From Triplophysa rosa (Eukaryota; Chordata; Actinopteri; Cypriniformes; Nemacheilidae), in NCBI RefSeq assembly GCF_024868665.1, contig NC_079896.1, positions 25,735,803-25,799,802 of the forward strand: 64,000 nucleotides of DNA. Direction: 5' to 3'. Below, in pieces: positions 37,146 to 64,000 of the stretch. The position numbers and the translations under genes are program-made. Below the pieces are notes generated by a model that saw only the letters and a program-made list of their open reading frames with translations, made no database searches and was not told the origin of the DNA. Each line of letters starts with the position of its first letter. Within the stretch, counting starts at the first letter, position 1.

Positions 37146-37600
37146 TGGTAAATTACCACTTTAACTGTTAAGACAACCAACCAACCCATGATAGCGAGTC
37201 TGACATGTTTTTTTATGTTCATATATGCATTTATGTTCGCTATGTATTGTTCAAGCACAGTGTTAATCTTCACAGTCTAGCAACAATAATACTATGTTTC
37301 GCTCGATTAGTGCAAATCACAACATTCAGTGTGAAACTGCATTATTCATAAATCCAAATAGATTTGTGCTGCTGAATTGTCCATGCCCAGCATTCACAAT
37401 CTATCATCTATTTTCAACATTTTTGTTCACAAAGGTAATACATGTGAAAAATATGCATATATTCACCATTGTTTAAATTGGATTTTGTATAAGATAATCA
37501 CAGGCAGGTAATAATTTTAATCGTTCACAACTTGATTTTGTTGTTTTGCGACTGTGTGTACCTGTCATTTGTAATCCAGTTTTTCTGGATTTGGATTTTG

Positions 37601-37857
37601 GATTCAATTTATTGTCATTGCACATGTACAAGTACAAGGCAACGAAATGTGACCTCTGCATTTAACCCATCCAGAGAGTAGTGAACACACGTACCCCCGG
37701 AGCAGTGGGCAGCTATCACTACAGCGCCCGGGGAGCAAGTAGGGGTAAGGTGCCTTGCTCAAGGGCACCTCAGTTGTTACCCACCGGCCCTGGGAATCGA
37801 ACCGGCAACCTTCTGGTCATGAGTCCGACTCTCTAACCATTAGGCCACAACTGCCCC
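37601..37857 (-). mobile_element. tRNA-derived SINE
   Basis: Read on the minus strand it starts with GGGGCAGTTGTGGCCTAATG, an A-box-like region, then the B-box GGTTCGATTCCC, a body with GCCCCGGGCGC, and a tail ending ACAATAAATTGAATC. The same element recurs at 53293-53520. Confidence 0.8.
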
Positions 37858-39640
37858 TTTTCTTCTGTTGTGAACATTTACATTTGCTATTAGCAATATA
37901 TGCACGTATTTATGAATCTAAATAATGTAGACAAAATCATATGGTTTTGATTATAAGCTTTTTTTGATTAAGCTACACTGTAAGGTCTTTCTTTCTATTC
38001 TTTAACCATTATGTTGTAACTACATGTGCTGTCGTATTTTTTGTCATTCAGTATAAAGGCATTTGACTAACTTCTAGTACTTCATGTACTTTTATAATTG
38101 AATGTAATTTAATTTATTAAAATTTTAATGTTTTATAATGTAACAAGAAAAGTGTTGTGGACACATAGATACACCAGGTAAAGATAAAACAGACACTTGT
38201 TACACGAATTCCCAAGTAATCTACCCATCTGTATGAGTGAGCTAATAATAAAACTAACAACAAACTATCCCTTGGAACCTAATATGAAAAGGGCGGAGCT
38301 AATCTGACGCATGCGTGCCTGTAATCGGCACAGGGTTGGAAGAAAGCACTAATAATTTACACCTTGTGACATTTCAAGTATATGTGAGGTATGTGTATCG
38401 TAAAATTATTTATTTCAGCAGGTTAGCTATGTGTGTGTGTGTGTGTTTTAAAATATACTGTAAAATATATTTGAAACATCGAGGCTTTCTCGTTTCATAA
38501 AAGCAGGTAGGACACTCCGTACGCACCCTTTTAATGCCACCTACTTTCACGAGAATTCGGAGGATACATGCGCTGTATCCTTCGTTGCTAGAGATGACCC
38601 ACAATTCTTTGCGTCGGCTAACGTCTGTTAGCCTATTTGAATAAACGGCAACAGCTGCACATTCAATCAAGTATGTGGTATTTAAATGTTAACAGCTTAC
38701 AATTTGTGTCACGTTATTTTAATCTTAGTAGGCATAAGTAGTAAATAGGTTTACAAGTGTTTTGTGATTTCTTAACGTTTTGAAACAGTAAGGCAAAAAT
38801 TGTATATTTGTTTAACTCTTTTGCCATTGTTTAGGGTAGAAAGTAACCAACTTTTTACCTCTTAAACCATGTAGAAATCATTTTATTAATTTGACAGGTG
38901 TGCGAGTGCAACGTGTTGTCATAGCAACGTGGCACTTCCTGTTTCCTTTTCTGCCAACGTGTCCTATGAAGGACGTCTAGTTTAATTCTAAATTGAGAAT
39001 CCTCCGTATACCGCATCCTTTAGAGGATGATACCTCTGGAGGACACAAGGACGCAGCCTTACGAAACGAGACACATTTACAACACAAGCATGAGGAGAAT
39101 TTTTCAGCGATCGTGTAAAGCAAAACATTGACCTGTTGAAATCTTTCCGTTTTCTGGCCAAGAGGACCAAAAGCAAAGAAAAGCAGCACAGTAAACGCTT
39201 TAAACATGCACTGTTATTAAATGACCTTGACTTGTCGCGTGCGAGACGTGTTCTACTTTGTGTTGTGCTCTGCTGCGCAGTGCGCAGACGGATCGCCTTA
39301 TGACGTCACTGAAGTATCGCGAGAGCTGATTCGAAAGTTGTGTAAAGAAAAATGTTCTAATGTCTGGGTTATCATCAATCAACTAACCGGTAATAAAGCT
39401 CATCTATACTATATGCATTACAATTAAAAAGGAAGAATCTGTGAGGCTGTATTGTTGAACAGTTTGGTAACTTTAGAAGACATCATTTGCATACTGTTGT
39501 TACACATACTAAATACAGGACAATCTTAGATGTTTCTAACCACTTGGATGCGTTGTATAAAAATAGGTAGGCTATCAAATAAATAATGCTTGGAATTTGA
39601 CAAATGATGACAAAGGGCAAAAACACAAAATACATTTTTG
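37858..39640. other. Between pglyrp2 and myh11; no gene recognised
   Basis: A GT dinucleotide run is at 38429-38447. Around 38510-38610 and 38990-39090 there are GC-richer patches (GAGGATACATGCGCTGTATC, CCTCTGGAGGACACAAGGAC) that look like parts of dispersed fish repeats but have no clear borders. The open frame 39221-39427 is unsupported. Confidence 0.4.
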
Positions 39641-39643
39641 GAC

Positions 39644-40630
39644 TTTATTTCATGTGCAAGTGGTTTCACAAATACATAAAAAGTACATATAATTGACCTA
39701 TTGTCAATGTAAATTACTCGTGACAAGTGAAACGGTTGGGAAAATAAAGCTTTACATATACATTTATATAATTCAACGTTCCTTCACAGGCAATATCTGT
39801 CAATAGACAACTATTTGACAGGATATTTAATCGTTTTTACTATGTTTATATATATTAAACATTTTATAGGAGAGCCAAACATATTATATTTGTCTGAGTT
39901 TCTCTATAATATAACATGTATGGTAAACATAAAAGGAATTTAAAAGCTGTAGAATTTTTTTCAAGGATAGAATACATTTTCTAAATGTATAATTGTCCAA
40001 ATTATAGTTCTGTACAGTACAGTTTAGTACTTAAACTTAAAATTTGTTGCAAAAGTGCAAACTCAACAACCATATAAACCAGGTGTCTGATGTCTACAAT
40101 GGAAAAATGAAGATCGGAAAAATCACGGACAAAAAACCCTGTCACCAAAGTGTCCTCCAGAACTACTGCTCTGCAAAACCCGTCCAAAAATCCTATTTTA
40201 TTGCTAACCAACTGTATTATCATGAGAATACAACTGTAAATAAACGAGACTGTGCAGTATACTGTACTTTGAGGACCATTATGTAGCTGAATAGAGACAT
40301 TCGAGACATTTTTAGATATCGTAGCCAAGTTTCATTTAGACAAACATTTGAAAAGAAAATGATGAATAATTTGTTTTGATAGATAAACCAAATATCAGCA
40401 TATTTACGGTACCATAAAGTTCAATGTAAAGGTTAGGGTTGTGTTGAATGAAATGAAAACAAACCTATTAAATCAAGACCAGTCAAAATCCTGGTTGAAC
40501 AGCAGTGGTTGCATTCAACAAACAAAACATAATCATGATCTAAATAATGACATTTGTAAAAATGTGTGGTTCTTCGATGAGGTTTTTCAAAGAAAGGAAT
40601 AGCGTGTCTGGACAGCATGACGAGAGACGT
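39644..40630 (-). other. myh11: Probable 3' UTR of myh11
   Basis: Minus-strand sequence after the SM1-type stop at 40631. Candidate AATAAA signals are at 40197-40202 and 39644-39649, giving a UTR of about 0.4 or 1.0 kb. Confidence 0.5.
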
Positions 40631-62482
<21,852 letters not shown>

Positions 62483-62594
62483 CTTGGTGTTGGGTTAAGA
62501 CAACTGGAAATACAAGAGAGAAACAGAAGTTTAGAAACACGCAGTTGCTTTATGTGGTTATTATTGAGATAAAATGGAATTCAAATGGAAACTT

Positions 62595-62945
62595 TTGCTG
62601 AAGTCTCATTTGAATCTCGGAGATCTTTAGAAAAAGAGTCAGAAATCTGACAAATGTTTCCGTCATTAGAGTTTCAGAAGAGATGTGTCTAACTGAGCTC
62701 AGATTTCTCAAGTCTGCAATCAGAAGTCAATATTATTGAAGATCTCAATATGAACTCATCAAATTGACTCAAATCCAGATTATTTGACCTCTACAATCTA
62801 CACTCGTTCATTCATTGATTCATGTCTCATTTGTTTCTATTTTTATTTCTCCCGTTTAGTTTTGGGAGAAACATAAAAAAAACACAACTGAGAAATCTCA
62901 TGAGCTATAAAAGAGCAACATCTGAGCATTTTCCTCCGGACTGCT
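62595..62945. repeat. Dispersed repeat family copy 4
   Basis: Contains TATTGAAGATCTCAATATGA, CCAGATTATTTGACCTCTAC and AGAGCAACATCTGAGCATTT, in the same order as the copies at 7965-8300 and 26945-27660. It lies in the probable first intron of myh11. Confidence 0.55.
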
Positions 62946-63314
62946 ATGGATTGTTTATACATGGTCTACAGCTAAACGTTTGTAGCTAATGAGTTTCGTG
63001 TATAAACACGTTACAATAACGTACCCAAATGGCACAAAAGTTAACATCCATTGCTCCTGATACATTTTATGTTTACATTTTGCGCAACATCAGCTAAACG
63101 TTTTATAAAAGATTTTTGGTGGTCGTTGTCATATACTAACACTGCAGTGTAACTCGTGCAAAGTTAATCAAAACGGCCCTTTTTCCTAAACAAGCAATGC
63201 AGGTCACAGGGGATACACAGCTACATCCCATATCAAGATGAAAACCCGCCTGAGAACATAAAGAACAGCTTGATTCCTCTGGTGTCAAACGGTACAGAAC
63301 ACATCTTCATATGC

Positions 63315-63380
63315 AAACATTTACATTTATTCATTTCGCAGACGCTTTTATCCAAGGCGACTTACAAGCTGGGTAAACAA
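63315..63380. repeat. Fish SINE/LINE-tail motif
   Basis: TTTCGCAGACGCTTTTATCC followed by AAGGCGACTTACAAGCTG; the third such motif in the window. Confidence 0.5.
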
Positions 63381-63558
63381 TGGAAGCAACTGGGTCAGCA
63401 TTAGGACAACAAAAAGCATAAGTGCAGTAAAACATGTCTCACAAAGCCTACTACAGTGTACAGAGCTAAGTTTTTTAAGATATAACCAAATGTGATAATC
63501 AATACTCGCTATTTTTTCATGCCTTCAGTGGCTCAGCTGTGGTCTCGTGCTGTAATGA

Positions 63559-63645
63559 CCATATAAGGTTTCCTTCTAAGCAGTAGACAATCTGTCGACC
63601 TAAACAGCAGAAGCAAGTGAACTCCCAAACAAAGCCCTTATAGGG
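63559..63645 (-). promoter_or_regulatory. myh11: Candidate myh11 promoter with paired CArG boxes
   Basis: A perfect CArG box (CCTTATATGG on the minus strand) is at 63559-63568 and a one-mismatch box (CCTATAAGGG) at 63636-63645, 77 bp apart. SRF/myocardin binds paired CArG boxes in mammalian smooth-muscle myosin promoters. An E-box CAGCTG lies just downstream, and a G/C-run stretch is at about 63711-63760. The transcription start itself was not located. Confidence 0.5.
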
Positions 63646-63887
63646 AATAGTATGCCTCCAGCCGGACTCGCAGTTTACTCCAAAATGATAACAGTAGGCA
63701 GGGATGGTGCCGGGCTGGGGGGGGTGTAATTTTCCTGCAGCGTTCCCCCTCCCTTCTCTTCCTCTGCTAGGCTAGTAAAGGGAAGTTTAAACAAGTCTAT
63801 CGTACAGTACAGCTGGCAGGTGCAGATTTGGAGTTTTTGACAGCAAAGAGCAAAAATATTGATGAATATTGATCATGTTTTTCATCT

Positions 63888-64000
63888 TAAAGGGACAGCC
63901 AAAAAAAAGAAAATTCTTTCATCATTTACTCGGTCTCAAGTCATTACAAACTTGAATGACTTTCTTTCTTCTGCAGAACAAAAAAGAAGAATGTTGGTCA
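63888..64000. mobile_element. Angel-like MITE cut by window edge
   Basis: AAAGGGACAGCCAAAAAAAA, then TTCATCATTTACTCGGTCTC and TTTCTTCTGCAGAACAAAAA; only the left arm is in view. Confidence 0.6.

Noticed and set aside
37780..37857. tRNA gene on the minus strand
   Set aside because: A- and B-box-like motifs are present, but the sequence continues into a SINE body with a second copy elsewhere; no proper cloverleaf was found.

Overview
The window is vertebrate nuclear DNA, almost certainly from a teleost and probably a cypriniform. Evidence: intron-rich genes with GT-AG boundaries, low GC, fish-type protein sequences, and many short foldback MITEs of the kind common in carp-like fish. I found no prokaryotic features, no CRISPR array and no intact tRNA or rRNA gene. 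All recognisable genes lie on the minus strand.

Layout from left to right. 1-276: the first 92 codons of a prostaglandin E receptor EP1 gene (ptger1), cut by the window edge. 277-15850: about 15 kb of repeat-rich intergenic DNA (hAT-like and other MITEs, tRNA-derived SINE remnants, one foldback element with a 21-bp minisatellite core). 15851-20276: wiz, a six-zinc-finger chromatin protein, with a 5'-truncated LINE just upstream of its probable 5' exon. 22577-32639: rasal3, a haematopoietic RasGAP, 18 coding exons. 33856-36623: pglyrp2-like secreted peptidoglycan amidase, 5 coding exons with its zinc ligands intact. 40631-62482: complete smooth-muscle myosin heavy chain myh11, 40 coding exons, followed by a candidate CArG-box promoter near 63.6 kb.

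I joined the exons by hand using splice sites and reading phase. Each of the four complete genes closes in frame: wiz 884 aa, rasal3 1123 aa, pglyrp2 481 aa, myh11 1974 aa. From memory, the order wiz-rasal3-pglyrp2 matches human 19p13.12. Human MYH11 lies on another chromosome, so its position beside pglyrp2 is a fish arrangement or a rearrangement.

The genes do not form one pathway. They cover chromatin repression (wiz), Ras inactivation in blood cells (rasal3), innate immunity (pglyrp2), contractility (myh11) and prostaglandin signalling (ptger1). I see no convincing new biological system. The observations most worth checking are two cryptic myh11 exons matching the mammalian SM-B loop insert and the SM2 tail exon, a foldback downstream of the SM2 exon, a CArG pair upstream, unexplained coding-like segments in a myh11 intron, and a decayed transposon exon in rasal3 intron 1. 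All coordinates of spliced genes may be off by a base or two.
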